In this document: positions 17,373-25,696 of the stretch, one piece after another
How the letters are laid out: each line of letters opens with the position of its first letter
Numbering within the stretch: position 1 is the stretch's first letter
Assembly: GCF_050589705.1 (NCBI RefSeq)
Contig: NZ_JBNGOT010000001.1
Location: 470,723 to 534,722 of the forward strand
Length of the DNA stretch: 64,000 nt
From: Sunxiuqinia rutila
Lineage (GTDB): Bacteria > Bacteroidota > Bacteroidia > Bacteroidales > Prolixibacteraceae
Reading direction: 5' to 3'
Notes under the pieces: generated by a model
Told to the model about the DNA's origin: nothing
What the model saw: only the letters and a program-made list of their open reading frames with translations
The model's database searches: none
Translations under genes and position numbers: made by a program

Positions 17373-17407
17373 GAGGTCGTCCCAATGCTTTGCCTGGAGA
17401 CGGCCTC
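17373..17407. terminator. Bidirectional terminator between convergent genes
   Basis: GAGGTCGTCCC (17373-17383) pairs with GGAGACGGCCTC (17396-17407) with small mismatches. It sits between the dihydroorotase stop and the stop of the convergent coiled-coil lipoprotein; T-rich sequence follows on the plus strand. Confidence 0.75.
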
Positions 17408-17415
17408 TTGTTGTT

Positions 17416-18285
17416 TTAGTTTACTACAATAACCAAGTATTTGTTGGTTTCCCAAAAGCGATCGGGATCGCTGATTACCAACTTTTCCACAACATCATCG
17501 CCGGTTAACTCATAGCTGGCTGCCGGGTGCGTGGTGATGACCTTTGCCTTTTTCGAGTTCAGCGCAATTTCATCCACCGCACGAATATCAATCTTTGTAA
17601 ACAGATCGGGATTAAAGTCTTTACGAAATTTCAGGCTGCGACCGATGCCTAAAAATCCACCTTCTTTTTCAATAATTCCATTTTCAACCAATTCTTTGGC
17701 TGTCCCAAATACATAATAGGCCGTATTGAGTTCCGATACTTTTTGGTCGATGGTTGTTGATTGCTCTTCCAGCAGCCTTTCCTGTTCCTGGGTCCGTTGC
17801 TGGGCGGCCATCAAGTCCTGGTTTAAGTTTGAAATGTTGAGTTGCAGCTTTTCAAGTTCAGCCTGAAGCGTCAGAATTTCGGCATCTTTTGACTCCAACT
17901 GATTGCTCATCATATTCAGCATTTCCTGCATCTCTGTCATCTTGTAACTGGAGTAATCCATCTTCTTTTGCTGAGACAAAACCAGTTCCCTGTTCTTTTG
18001 TAACAGCTCATTGATGAGAGCAATGTCGCGCAGCATTCTCTGGCGCTTGGTGGCCTGAGGTTCCGCATTGCTTTTTGATTGAATATCGACAATCTCTTGC
18101 AGTTTTTTAATCGAATCCAGGTTAGATTGAATTTCATTCATCGTGCCAATGAAGTCGGATATGGCGGCATCTTTTGTTTCGGCTACCTGTTGCAGGCTAT
18201 CTTGTACAACTTGCATCCGGTCTAACTTTTTCTGGTTGCAGGAGGCGAGTAGTACCACAAGGGAAAGAATGAGTAATTTCTTCAT
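17416..18285 (-). CDS. Coiled-coil lipoprotein of unknown function
   Basis: This 289-residue lipoprotein has signal MKKLLILSLVVLLASC (Cys 16). Residues about 20-190 are a nearly continuous coiled coil (LESKDAEILTLQAELEKLQ and similar heptads). A compact C-terminal domain (about 195-289) contains YYVFGTAKELVENGII, then GGFLGIGRSLKF, and ends in VISDPDRFWETNKYLVIVV. Similar proteins are found in many Bacteroidota without known function; a periplasmic spacer or adaptor is plausible. The sequence TAACTTTG (minus strand, 18303-18310) matches the TAnnTTTG promoter element close upstream, though no good -33 element accompanies it. Confidence 0.75.
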   Translation of the reverse strand: MKKLLILSLVVLLASCNQKKLDRMQVVQDSLQQVAETKDAAISDFIGTMNEIQSNLDSIKKLQEIVDIQSKSNAEPQATKRQRMLRDIALINELLQKNRELVLSQQKKMDYSSYKMTEMQEMLNMMSNQLESKDAEILTLQAELEKLQLNISNLNQDLMAAQQRTQEQERLLEEQSTTIDQKVSELNTAYYVFGTAKELVENGIIEKEGGFLGIGRSLKFRKDFNPDLFTKIDIRAVDEIALNSKKAKVITTHPAASYELTGDDVVEKLVISDPDRFWETNKYLVIVVN

Positions 18286-18555
18286 GATCAGATTATTTTA
18301 GTCAAAGTTAAGGCGTTTCTGTTTATTCTTATCTATATATACGGGAAGGTTTGAATAATTATTTTCTGATGGCCTTTTTTTTCTTTTTATTATCCGTTTT
18401 GCCGGGTTAATTTGACCACCAGTAGTAATTGTTTTTTGCAGTTACTCTTCAAGGGGGTGTCGAACAGCCAATGTTGACTGCCTGGTAATTCTGCTTGTAA
18501 TCCGGCCTTTGGGCTAATTGAGTTCCCTTCATCCGATTGGAATTCATTTGAATAA

Positions 18556-21500
18556 ATGCCTTGCTGTCTAACCCAAACCCAAACTAATACGTATCTTTAC
18601 GCGAAATTTTTTGGAGGTTTGGAATTACAAAATTTTAAAAAGGTATTTGAAGAGCAGGACGTTATTCAACCTTTGCTAAAAACGATGAATACCCCGGGTG
18701 AAAAGATTCACCTGTCGGGGCTTGTTGGCTCTTCTCAAACGGTATTGGCTTCTATTCTGGCTGAAAAACACGACCAGCCTTTGGTTTTTATACTGAATGA
18801 TAAGGAAGAAGCGGCTTATTTTTACGACGATCTGGTAAACCTGAAAACAGCATCTCCGCTCTTTTTCTTTCCCGGCTCCTACAAGCGGGCCGGACACTTG
18901 GATTCGCTGGAACAGGAAAACATCATTCTGCGTACCGAAGTGCTGAATCAGCTGCATGAGAACAATCAAATCAGCATTGTCACCTATCCGGATGCGCTGA
19001 CCGAAAAGGTAATCTCCGGCGAAGGGCTGGAATCCAATAGCTTTCAGGTTCATAAAAAGGATAAACTGTCGATTGGATTTTTGAACGACGTGTTGTATGA
19101 ATATGGTTTTGAGCGGGTCGACTTTGTGGTGGAACCCGGTCAGTACTCCATTCGTGGGAGCTTGGTGGATATCTATTCGTTCTCGCACGAAGACCCGTAC
19201 CGACTCGACTTTTTTGGTGATGAGGTGGATAGCATTCGCAGCTTCGACATCGAAAACCAAATTTCTAAAGTTCATCTCGAAAAGATTGTTATTATTCCTA
19301 ACATTCAGGATGGACTGGAAGAAGAGAAACGTGACAACTTTTTCCATTTTATTTCTCCGAAAAGCAGTATTTATATTCGCGATATTTCGCTGGTTGCCGA
19401 CTTGATTGAAGGGACTTTTCAACAAGTTGTTGATAACGCCGATTTGCCGGGTGACCGGTTTATCGCCGGGAATGATTTCCTGGCAGCTCTGGCTGGTTTT
19501 ACTTGTCTGGAATCAGGAACAACCAATTACTTTAAAACCACAACGCATTACGCTTTTAATACTTCGGCTCAGCCGGCTTTCAATAAGAATTTTGAGTTGT
19601 TGGCTAAGAACCTGCAGGATAATGAAGCTGGGGGTTACACCAACTTTATTCTTTCATCCAACGAAAAGCAAATTGAGCGTTTGCATGCCATTTTTAAGGA
19701 TCAGAATCTGAAAGTGGAATTTACTGACCTGAATTTCACCTTGCATGAAGGGTTTATTGATCATCAGCTTCGGGTGTGTTGTTATACCGATCATCAGATT
19801 TTTGAGCGCTACCACCGCTTCAAACTCAAAACCCGGAAGCCACAGAAGGAGAGCATTACCCTGCGGGAATTAAACAAACTGCATCAGGGTGATTACGTGG
19901 TGCATATCGATCATGGTATTGGAAAGTTTGCCGGTTTGGTAAAAACCGAAGTGAACGGAAAAATTCAGGAAGCCATTCGCCTGGTGTACCGCGACAACGA
20001 TGTGTTGTTTGTGAGCATTCAGTCACTGCACCGCATTTCAAAATACAAAGGCAAGGAAGGTGTCGAGCCCAAGATTAACAAGCTGGGAACTGGTGCCTGG
20101 CAGAAAATGAAGGAGCGCACCAAGAAAAAGGTGAAAGATATTGCCAAAGACTTGATTGCTCTTTATGCCGAGCGGAAGAAAGAACGTGGATTTGCTTTTT
20201 CTCCCGACTCGTATTTGCAAACCGAGCTGGAAGCCTCTTTTATTTACGAAGATACGCCCGACCAAGTGAAAGCCACGCAAGCCGTGAAAGAGGACATGGA
20301 GCGTGAAATGCCGATGGACCGGCTGGTCTGTGGTGATGTTGGCTTTGGAAAAACGGAAATTGCTATTCGGGGGGCCTTCAAGGCGGTAGCCGATAGCAAG
20401 CAGGTAGCTGTTTTGGTGCCTACCACAATTTTGGCTTTGCAGCATTTCAAAACCTTTTCCGAACGGTTAACGGATTTCCCGGTTCGAATTGAATACATCA
20501 GCCGACTGCGCCCCGCAGGAGAAGTACGTAAGATATTGAAAGCAGTGGAAGCAGGTGCTATTGATATTTTAATCGGCACACACCGGCTGGTCGGAAAAGA
20601 TGTGAAGTTTAAAGACCTTGGCTTGTTGATTGTGGATGAAGAGCAAAAGTTTGGAGTGTCGGTCAAAGAAAAGTTGAAGCAGCTTAAAGTGAATGTGGAC
20701 ACCATGACTTTAACGGCCACTCCGATTCCGCGAACGCTGCAGTTTTCATTGATGGGCGCCCGCGATTTATCCATCATTCAAACGCCACCACCCAACCGTT
20801 ACCCGATTGTTACCGAATTGCACGGATTTAATGAAGAGATTATCCGTGAGTCCATCAATTATGAGCTGGCCCGCAACGGACAGGTCTTCTTTATTCATAA
20901 CCGGGTACAAAATATTTATGAGGTGGAGGCAGTCATCCAACGGCTGGTGCCGGGGGTGAAAACAGTGGTGGGACATGGACAGATGGAAGGGCCCAAGCTT
21001 GAAAAAATTATGCTCGATTTTATTAACGGAGAGCAGGATGTGTTGATTGCGACCACCATTATTGAGTCGGGACTGGATATTCCGAATGCCAATACCATCA
21101 TTATTAATCATGCGCAGAATTTTGGTTTGAGCGATTTGCACCAGTTACGCGGGCGTGTGGGCCGATCCAACAAAAAGGCATTTTGCTATTTGCTTGCACC
21201 GCCGCTCTCAACGGTTAGTCCTGAAGCTCGTCGGCGTTTGCGTGCCATCGAAGAATTCTCGGAATTGGGCAGTGGTTTTAACATTGCCATGCGCGATTTG
21301 GATATTCGTGGTGCCGGAAACCTGCTGGGGGCTGAGCAAAGTGGATTTATTGCGGACATTGGTTACGAAACCTATCATCGTATTCTGAATGAAGCGATGC
21401 AGGAACTGAAGCAAGGCGAATACAAGGAGCTTTTTCAGGAGGAGCAACAAGCGGCGGGCAATGTATTTTTACAAAACCAATTTGTTAACGATTGCCAGAT

Positions 21501-21942
21501 TGATACCGATATGGAACTGCTTTTTCCTGACAGTTATATCCAAAGTATTTCGGAACGGATGCTGCTTTACCGTCAGTTGGACAGCTTGGAAACAGAAGAG
21601 AGCTTGCAGCAGTTTGAGCTGGAGCTGATTGACCGGTTTGGGAAATTGCCGGCTGCCAGTAAAGAGCTTCTGGAAGTGGTTCGTTTACGCTGGCTGGCCA
21701 TTCGATTGGGAGTTGAGCGGGTTATACTGAAGAATAAAAAAATGATCTGCTATTTTATTGCCGATCAAAAATCAGACTATTATCAGTCGCCCATCTTTTC
21801 AAAAGTATTGCATTACCTGCAACACCATCCGGATAAGTGCCGGATGAAAGAGAAGCAAGATAAGTTGAGCCTCAGTTTCGATCACATCAAAACCATTTCA
21901 GCAGCCAAAACCATTTTGGAAGAAATTACGGCTGAACAGTAA
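18556..21942 (+). CDS. mfd: Transcription-repair coupling factor Mfd
   Basis: Mfd pushes stalled RNA polymerase off damaged DNA and recruits UvrA. Domains in order are a UvrB-like region (about 30-350), an RNA-polymerase-interacting CarD-like domain (LHQGDYVVHIDHGIGKFAGL, near 445), SF2 translocase motifs with Walker A GDVGFGKTEIAIR near 595, DEEQ box IVDEEQKFGV, LTATPIPRTLQFSLMGARD and the RecG-like QLRGRVGRS, then the C-terminal D7 domain. The start is uncertain. The ATG at 18556 gives 1128 residues, but homology begins near residue 22, where a TTG (18619) follows a GGAGG only 1 nt away; the next ATG is 18685. Monocistronic. Confidence 0.95.
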   Translation: MPCCLTQTQTNTYLYAKFFGGLELQNFKKVFEEQDVIQPLLKTMNTPGEKIHLSGLVGSSQTVLASILAEKHDQPLVFILNDKEEAAYFYDDLVNLKTASPLFFFPGSYKRAGHLDSLEQENIILRTEVLNQLHENNQISIVTYPDALTEKVISGEGLESNSFQVHKKDKLSIGFLNDVLYEYGFERVDFVVEPGQYSIRGSLVDIYSFSHEDPYRLDFFGDEVDSIRSFDIENQISKVHLEKIVIIPNIQDGLEEEKRDNFFHFISPKSSIYIRDISLVADLIEGTFQQVVDNADLPGDRFIAGNDFLAALAGFTCLESGTTNYFKTTTHYAFNTSAQPAFNKNFELLAKNLQDNEAGGYTNFILSSNEKQIERLHAIFKDQNLKVEFTDLNFTLHEGFIDHQLRVCCYTDHQIFERYHRFKLKTRKPQKESITLRELNKLHQGDYVVHIDHGIGKFAGLVKTEVNGKIQEAIRLVYRDNDVLFVSIQSLHRISKYKGKEGVEPKINKLGTGAWQKMKERTKKKVKDIAKDLIALYAERKKERGFAFSPDSYLQTELEASFIYEDTPDQVKATQAVKEDMEREMPMDRLVCGDVGFGKTEIAIRGAFKAVADSKQVAVLVPTTILALQHFKTFSERLTDFPVRIEYISRLRPAGEVRKILKAVEAGAIDILIGTHRLVGKDVKFKDLGLLIVDEEQKFGVSVKEKLKQLKVNVDTMTLTATPIPRTLQFSLMGARDLSIIQTPPPNRYPIVTELHGFNEEIIRESINYELARNGQVFFIHNRVQNIYEVEAVIQRLVPGVKTVVGHGQMEGPKLEKIMLDFINGEQDVLIATTIIESGLDIPNANTIIINHAQNFGLSDLHQLRGRVGRSNKKAFCYLLAPPLSTVSPEARRRLRAIEEFSELGSGFNIAMRDLDIRGAGNLLGAEQSGFIADIGYETYHRILNEAMQELKQGEYKELFQEEQQAAGNVFLQNQFVNDCQIDTDMELLFPDSYIQSISERMLLYRQLDSLETEESLQQFELELIDRFGKLPAASKELLEVVRLRWLAIRLGVERVILKNKKMICYFIADQKSDYYQSPIFSKVLHYLQHHPDKCRMKEKQDKLSLSFDHIKTISAAKTILEEITAEQ

Positions 21943-21973
21943 ATTCGGGCAGCTCGGTTGCTATTGGAAAACT

Positions 21974-22024
21974 AAAAAGGCCATCCCCAAACTCAATTTA
22001 CAAAATAGGTTTGGAGATGGCCTT
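21974..22024. terminator. Bidirectional terminator between mfd and the EEP gene
   Basis: AAGGCCATCCCCAAAC (about 21977-21992) pairs with GTTTGGAGATGGCCTT (22009-22024) with one mismatch. On the minus strand it is followed by TTTTTAG, so it ends the convergent EEP transcript as well as mfd. Confidence 0.85.
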
Positions 22025-22043
22025 GCTCATTTTACTTGGAAGG

Positions 22044-22877
22044 CTAGTCCGCGATAACTAGGTCAACCCAATAGGGAAGGTGGTCGGATGCTTTTTGGGA
22101 CAGTGGAGAAGTAATCACTTCTTCGGAGCTTATTTTGAATCTTTGGGGGTTGGTATAAAGAATGTGATCAATTCTTTTCTTTGGATTTACTGTAGGAATG
22201 GTTAGGGCAAACTCCTTGCTGGCATCGGTGAATACTTCACGCAATACATCCATGGGCTTGGATTCCGTCACATCATTAAAGTCACCGCCGATGATTAACG
22301 GCGCATCAAGCTGAGAGGCAATCGTATTGGTTTTTTCCGCCTGAAGCAGTCGGTTTTCCAGGTGTTTGTAATCCCAGTGTGTCGAGGCGAAATAGATTTT
22401 CTGCTCATCCGAAAGTTGAACAAGAACCAGGCCTAACACCCGATCTTCGGCATCGTGCTCGGCCTGCTCGGGCAGTTTGATTGTTTGTGCCTGGCTGATC
22501 GGGAAACGAGATAAAACACCAACACCGTATGATCCCTCTCCTAAAGGAATTGAGCGGAAAAAGTGGAATTTCATATCCAGCTTTTGAGCCAAGACTTCCA
22601 GTTGAAATTGATTTTGTGAACGTTCTGCTGCGCTGTCCAGCTCCTGAACGGCAATCAAATCTGCTTTCGAGTCGCGAATAACCTGGGCAATGGCATCCAA
22701 ATCAATGACCCCCGCTTCTCCGGGAGGATTGGCGTGATGGATATTGTAGGTCATCACCCGGATGGCTTTTGGTGTGTCTTTAGAATTTGTATTGGAAGAA
22801 TTGGCTTTTTGTCCGCATGAGCTGAACCCCAATTGGAAGATCAAAAGCAGGCTAAAAAGATAAATACTGTTTTTCAT
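22044..22877 (-). CDS. EEP-superfamily phosphodiesterase lipoprotein (copy 1)
   Basis: This 277-residue exported protein of the endonuclease/exonuclease/phosphatase fold carries the whole active-site set: MTYNIHHANPP (Asn), LIAVQELDSA (metal Glu), STHWDYKH (His), IIGGDFNDV (Asp-x-Asn), RIDHILY (Asp) and SDHLPYWVDL (catalytic Asp-His). The signal ends in SSC, so it is probably a lipoprotein. Family members cleave phosphodiester or phosphomonoester bonds in nucleic acids, inositol phosphates or sphingolipids. It lies directly downstream of the sigma/FecR/SusCD locus, separated by a terminator, and is a relative of the EEP gene inside it (24730-25599). Probably a second hydrolase for the same substrate class. 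Confidence 0.9.
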   Translation of the reverse strand: MKNSIYLFSLLLIFQLGFSSCGQKANSSNTNSKDTPKAIRVMTYNIHHANPPGEAGVIDLDAIAQVIRDSKADLIAVQELDSAAERSQNQFQLEVLAQKLDMKFHFFRSIPLGEGSYGVGVLSRFPISQAQTIKLPEQAEHDAEDRVLGLVLVQLSDEQKIYFASTHWDYKHLENRLLQAEKTNTIASQLDAPLIIGGDFNDVTESKPMDVLREVFTDASKEFALTIPTVNPKKRIDHILYTNPQRFKISSEEVITSPLSQKASDHLPYWVDLVIAD

Positions 22878-23044
22878 TCGTTTATATTTTATAAGACATT
22901 AGATATCAGATAACAAATTTTTAGATAGTCGGATATTCAAAATCGTGATTCCGAGTTTTAAGTTTCCTATTTAATCTTAAAAAGAACCAATTTCTGAATA
23001 GTTGATAAAAATGTAAAGTGGTTACTTTACGGTAAAAATAAGCT

Positions 23045-23093
23045 TTATAAAAAAGTTTCCCCTCCTTTGGTAATAATTTTAGGAGAGGAAACT
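23045..23093 (-). terminator. Intrinsic terminator of the SusCD-EEP operon
   Basis: On the minus strand AGTTTCCTCTCCT (23093-23081) pairs with AGGAGGGGAAACT (23066-23054) across one mismatch, followed by a run of six Ts. It lies 10 bp after the stop of the modular lipoprotein gene and marks the end of that operon. Confidence 0.88.
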
Positions 23094-23102
23094 GGTTAAA
23101 CG

Positions 23103-24713
23103 CTATGGGTAAGGTTTTATGGATACCGGATTGTACTCGGTTCGGTAGTCAGGTTGTGGATACTTAATATCAAATTTCACACGACCAATTCCGTCGGTTA
23201 AACTGACCTCTTTGACATAGATTAAAGCAAATTGCTCATTGTTTGCTTTGCCGTCCTGGTAGCTTCCCCAACCAATGATTAAGCCCTTGTTGGCTTCCAA
23301 ATCACTACTGGTACGCCGGTTGGTACCTGCCACATTGTAGTTCTCACCGCCGTCAGCATTGGAAGCGATCACTTTATCCTGAATGAAGTTTTCCAAATCT
23401 TCATCAAAGGCCAGGCTTGAAAATGATTCAGGCGTAATACTTCCCCGGTTACTGGTAACAACGGAGTAGGTGGCTTGAGTGAAGCCTTCGAGGTAAGGAC
23501 TGATGAGTGGCAAATAGGAACCTGCTTCGTATACCGTTGCAGATAAGAGGCGTAGGGCAGAGCCACGAACGACCAATGCTACATCCATCATTTCCTGATG
23601 TTGAGCGGCAGTTGCTTGGTCAAATACATGAGGTGTTTGATAAGCCGCAAACCAGTTGGGTTTTCCGGCTCCGATTTCGGTTGTTAATTCAACGTCTTTC
23701 AGGTAAACCAGCGGCAGATTGACGCGTTGGATGATCAGTTCCAATTCGAAGATATTGCTGTTTTCATTTGTGCCGGTTAAACGTACCGCTTGCATTCCGG
23801 TTTCACCTTCAATGCTAATTTCAAAAGGAAATTCGTCAACAGGAGTTCCAAGCGGAATAGCTGTTTCTTCGCCATAGCTGCCGTCTTGTTTAATGGCATA
23901 AGAAAATGAAACAAGGTCGGAGCCAGAAGCGATTGTTCCTTTCAGACTATTGGCTTGTCCTGCATACAAATTGCTAATTTCAGTAATTCCGTTCTCCATG
24001 GTAATGGCTACTGCATCATCAACAACAGCACCAATTCGGAAGGTATCAACCACTGACCCTTCATAAACATTTTCGGCTTTGATGATGATTCCTTGCAAGC
24101 CTTTTACAACTTTTACTTGTGCAGAAAAGCTAATGCTCTCACTAGTTGAAAAATCGATGGTTTGCTCCGAAGAAGGTTCATTGTTGACAATTGTGGCGTA
24201 GCTAATTTTCTCAACTTCATGTTCCGAGGAGATGGTTCCACTAATATTAAGCAGTTTATTTTCGAATACTGTTTCGCGGTAGTCTACATTGTCGGTAAAT
24301 GAAAGCGATGGAAGCTCACGAATGTTCTCAAATGGAATATGGATCTCTGAGCTTTTGTTATAGCTGTCAAAAGCAACAAGAACCATTTCCAGTGTTTTCG
24401 GAACAGCTTCAAAGGTTATTTCTTTTTGAATGCTTGTCGGTTGTGCCGGATCATCAAAATGTACAGCATCACTTGTTTCGGTTCCGTTCGCCGTTTCAGT
24501 AATAAAGAAGTAAGAAAGCCGTTTAATGCCATTTTCTGATTTGACATGAACGGGAATGCTGACTGTTTCGCCCACATTCAGGCCATCAAAGGCCAAGTAT
24601 TCTTCTTGAACCTGAATGTCTGGCCCAACTGCTGATTGAATGTCGTCTTCTTCGCACCCAATGGCTAAAATAAGGAGTGCCAAAAAAAGTGAATATAGAG
24701 TATTTCGTTTCAT
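23103..24713 (-). CDS. Modular surface lipoprotein of the SusCD-EEP locus
   Basis: This 536-residue lipoprotein (start chosen at the second Met, giving MKRNTLYSLFLALLILAIGC) has no family I can name. After the lipidated Cys come three tandem beta-rich modules of about 95-100 residues with a repeated pattern of the type 'I.KISYA.I....' (IKRLSYFFI, VEKISYATI, LVSFSYAIK), resembling Ig-like or SusE-type modules. A larger C-terminal domain (about 335-536) contains NWFAAYQTPHVFDQ and FALIYVKEVS. By position, last in a SusCD operon, it is the analogue of SusE/SusF surface substrate-binding proteins. That role is inference. It starts 16 bp after the EEP gene. Confidence 0.75.
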   Translation of the reverse strand: MKRNTLYSLFLALLILAIGCEEDDIQSAVGPDIQVQEEYLAFDGLNVGETVSIPVHVKSENGIKRLSYFFITETANGTETSDAVHFDDPAQPTSIQKEITFEAVPKTLEMVLVAFDSYNKSSEIHIPFENIRELPSLSFTDNVDYRETVFENKLLNISGTISSEHEVEKISYATIVNNEPSSEQTIDFSTSESISFSAQVKVVKGLQGIIIKAENVYEGSVVDTFRIGAVVDDAVAITMENGITEISNLYAGQANSLKGTIASGSDLVSFSYAIKQDGSYGEETAIPLGTPVDEFPFEISIEGETGMQAVRLTGTNENSNIFELELIIQRVNLPLVYLKDVELTTEIGAGKPNWFAAYQTPHVFDQATAAQHQEMMDVALVVRGSALRLLSATVYEAGSYLPLISPYLEGFTQATYSVVTSNRGSITPESFSSLAFDEDLENFIQDKVIASNADGGENYNVAGTNRRTSSDLEANKGLIIGWGSYQDGKANNEQFALIYVKEVSLTDGIGRVKFDIKYPQPDYRTEYNPVSIKPYP

Positions 24714-24729
24714 TTGAATCAATTTTAAG

Positions 24730-25599
24730 TTATCGGTTAAATTTGAATGTTGCCATTACGGGAAAGTGATCAGAAGCATAATTTTCCTGAACAATCTGGT
24801 GGTTGCTTACTTCAAATGCTGCTTGAGGCCTATAGGCCAGGTAATCGATGGTGATTTTCGGATCATTGGTGCTGAAGGTCGGAGGACAATCAGTTCCTAG
24901 ACAGGTACGTGTAAAGGTCTGATCAAAAATTGAAAAGAAGGCATCAGTATCCGGACGTTCGTTTAAATCACCACCCAGGATTATCGGTACTTGAGTGTTT
25001 CCTAATTGTTGCACAAGCTCCCTCACTTGTTCGATGCGGTTACTGGCGCTTTTGGCTTCCAGGTGCGTACAGGCCACCATGATCGAGTCAACACCCGGAA
25101 GGTCAACAATTGCAGTTCCCAGAACTCGTTGTTCCGTGCCCGATTGTTTGGGGAGCATGTACTTTTGAGAGTCCTTTAACGGATACTTACTTAAAACTGC
25201 CACTCCATAGTACCCTTTTAGGTAGAGAATGGCCGAGTAAAAGCGATAGTTCATCTGGGTTAACTCTCCCAGCTCTTTACTCTGGTTACCGGTAAATCCA
25301 TTTCTTCCGGTATTCTTATCAACTTCCTGAAGCAGGACGATATCCGGGTCGGCCAGTTTAATGGCATTGGCAATGGCCTCAAGGTCGGTAATTCCCGGTT
25401 GTGAAGGCGGGTTGCCGGCATGGATGTTATACGTCATGACTTTCAAACTTGAAAGCTTGTCCTGACTGTCGTTGTCGAGCCCATAGCTGTTTTCTTCTTT
25501 ATTGGTTAAATCCAGGGCATAATCCGGGATAGAGGGGGCTTCGTCGTTACACGCCTGTAGAGCAATTAACGCAAGAAAAGAGATTAATAAATTTTTCAT
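24730..25599 (-). CDS. EEP-superfamily phosphodiesterase lipoprotein (copy 2)
   Basis: This 289-residue lipoprotein (signal ends LIALQAC) has all EEP motifs: MTYNIHAGNPPSQPG, IVLLQEVDKNTGRNG, VACTHLEAKSASNR, IILGGDLNERPDTD, TIDYLAY and SDHFPVMATF. It shares the unusual MTYNIHxxNPP opening with the copy at 22044-22877, so the two come from one subfamily. It is the third gene of the SusCD operon, 97 bp after susD, with a strong hairpin in the gap. As an exported metal-dependent phosphodiesterase or phosphatase it most likely trims the substrate that the SusCD pair imports. Candidate substrates are nucleic acid, inositol phosphates or phospholipid head groups; sequence does not decide. Confidence 0.9.
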   Translation of the reverse strand: MKNLLISFLALIALQACNDEAPSIPDYALDLTNKEENSYGLDNDSQDKLSSLKVMTYNIHAGNPPSQPGITDLEAIANAIKLADPDIVLLQEVDKNTGRNGFTGNQSKELGELTQMNYRFYSAILYLKGYYGVAVLSKYPLKDSQKYMLPKQSGTEQRVLGTAIVDLPGVDSIMVACTHLEAKSASNRIEQVRELVQQLGNTQVPIILGGDLNERPDTDAFFSIFDQTFTRTCLGTDCPPTFSTNDPKITIDYLAYRPQAAFEVSNHQIVQENYASDHFPVMATFKFNR

Positions 25600-25645
25600 G
25601 TGTTCTTTTATTTTTTCAATTGCTGGTTGATTTTTTTAAGTCTAA

Positions 25646-25684
25646 GTGATAGAACTTGGATTTTGAATCCCTTAGTTCTATCAC
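25646..25684 (-). promoter_or_regulatory. Two-tier RNA hairpin between susD and the EEP gene
   Basis: GTGATAGAACT and AGTTCTATCAC form an 11-bp perfect stem, with an inner GGATT/AATCC stem. On the minus (coding) strand an A-rich tract follows, with no T run, so this is not a classical terminator. It is more likely an mRNA-stabilising or processing hairpin that lets susCD transcript levels exceed those of the enzyme genes. Confidence 0.65.
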
Positions 25685-25696
25685 CCTTTTACCAGC

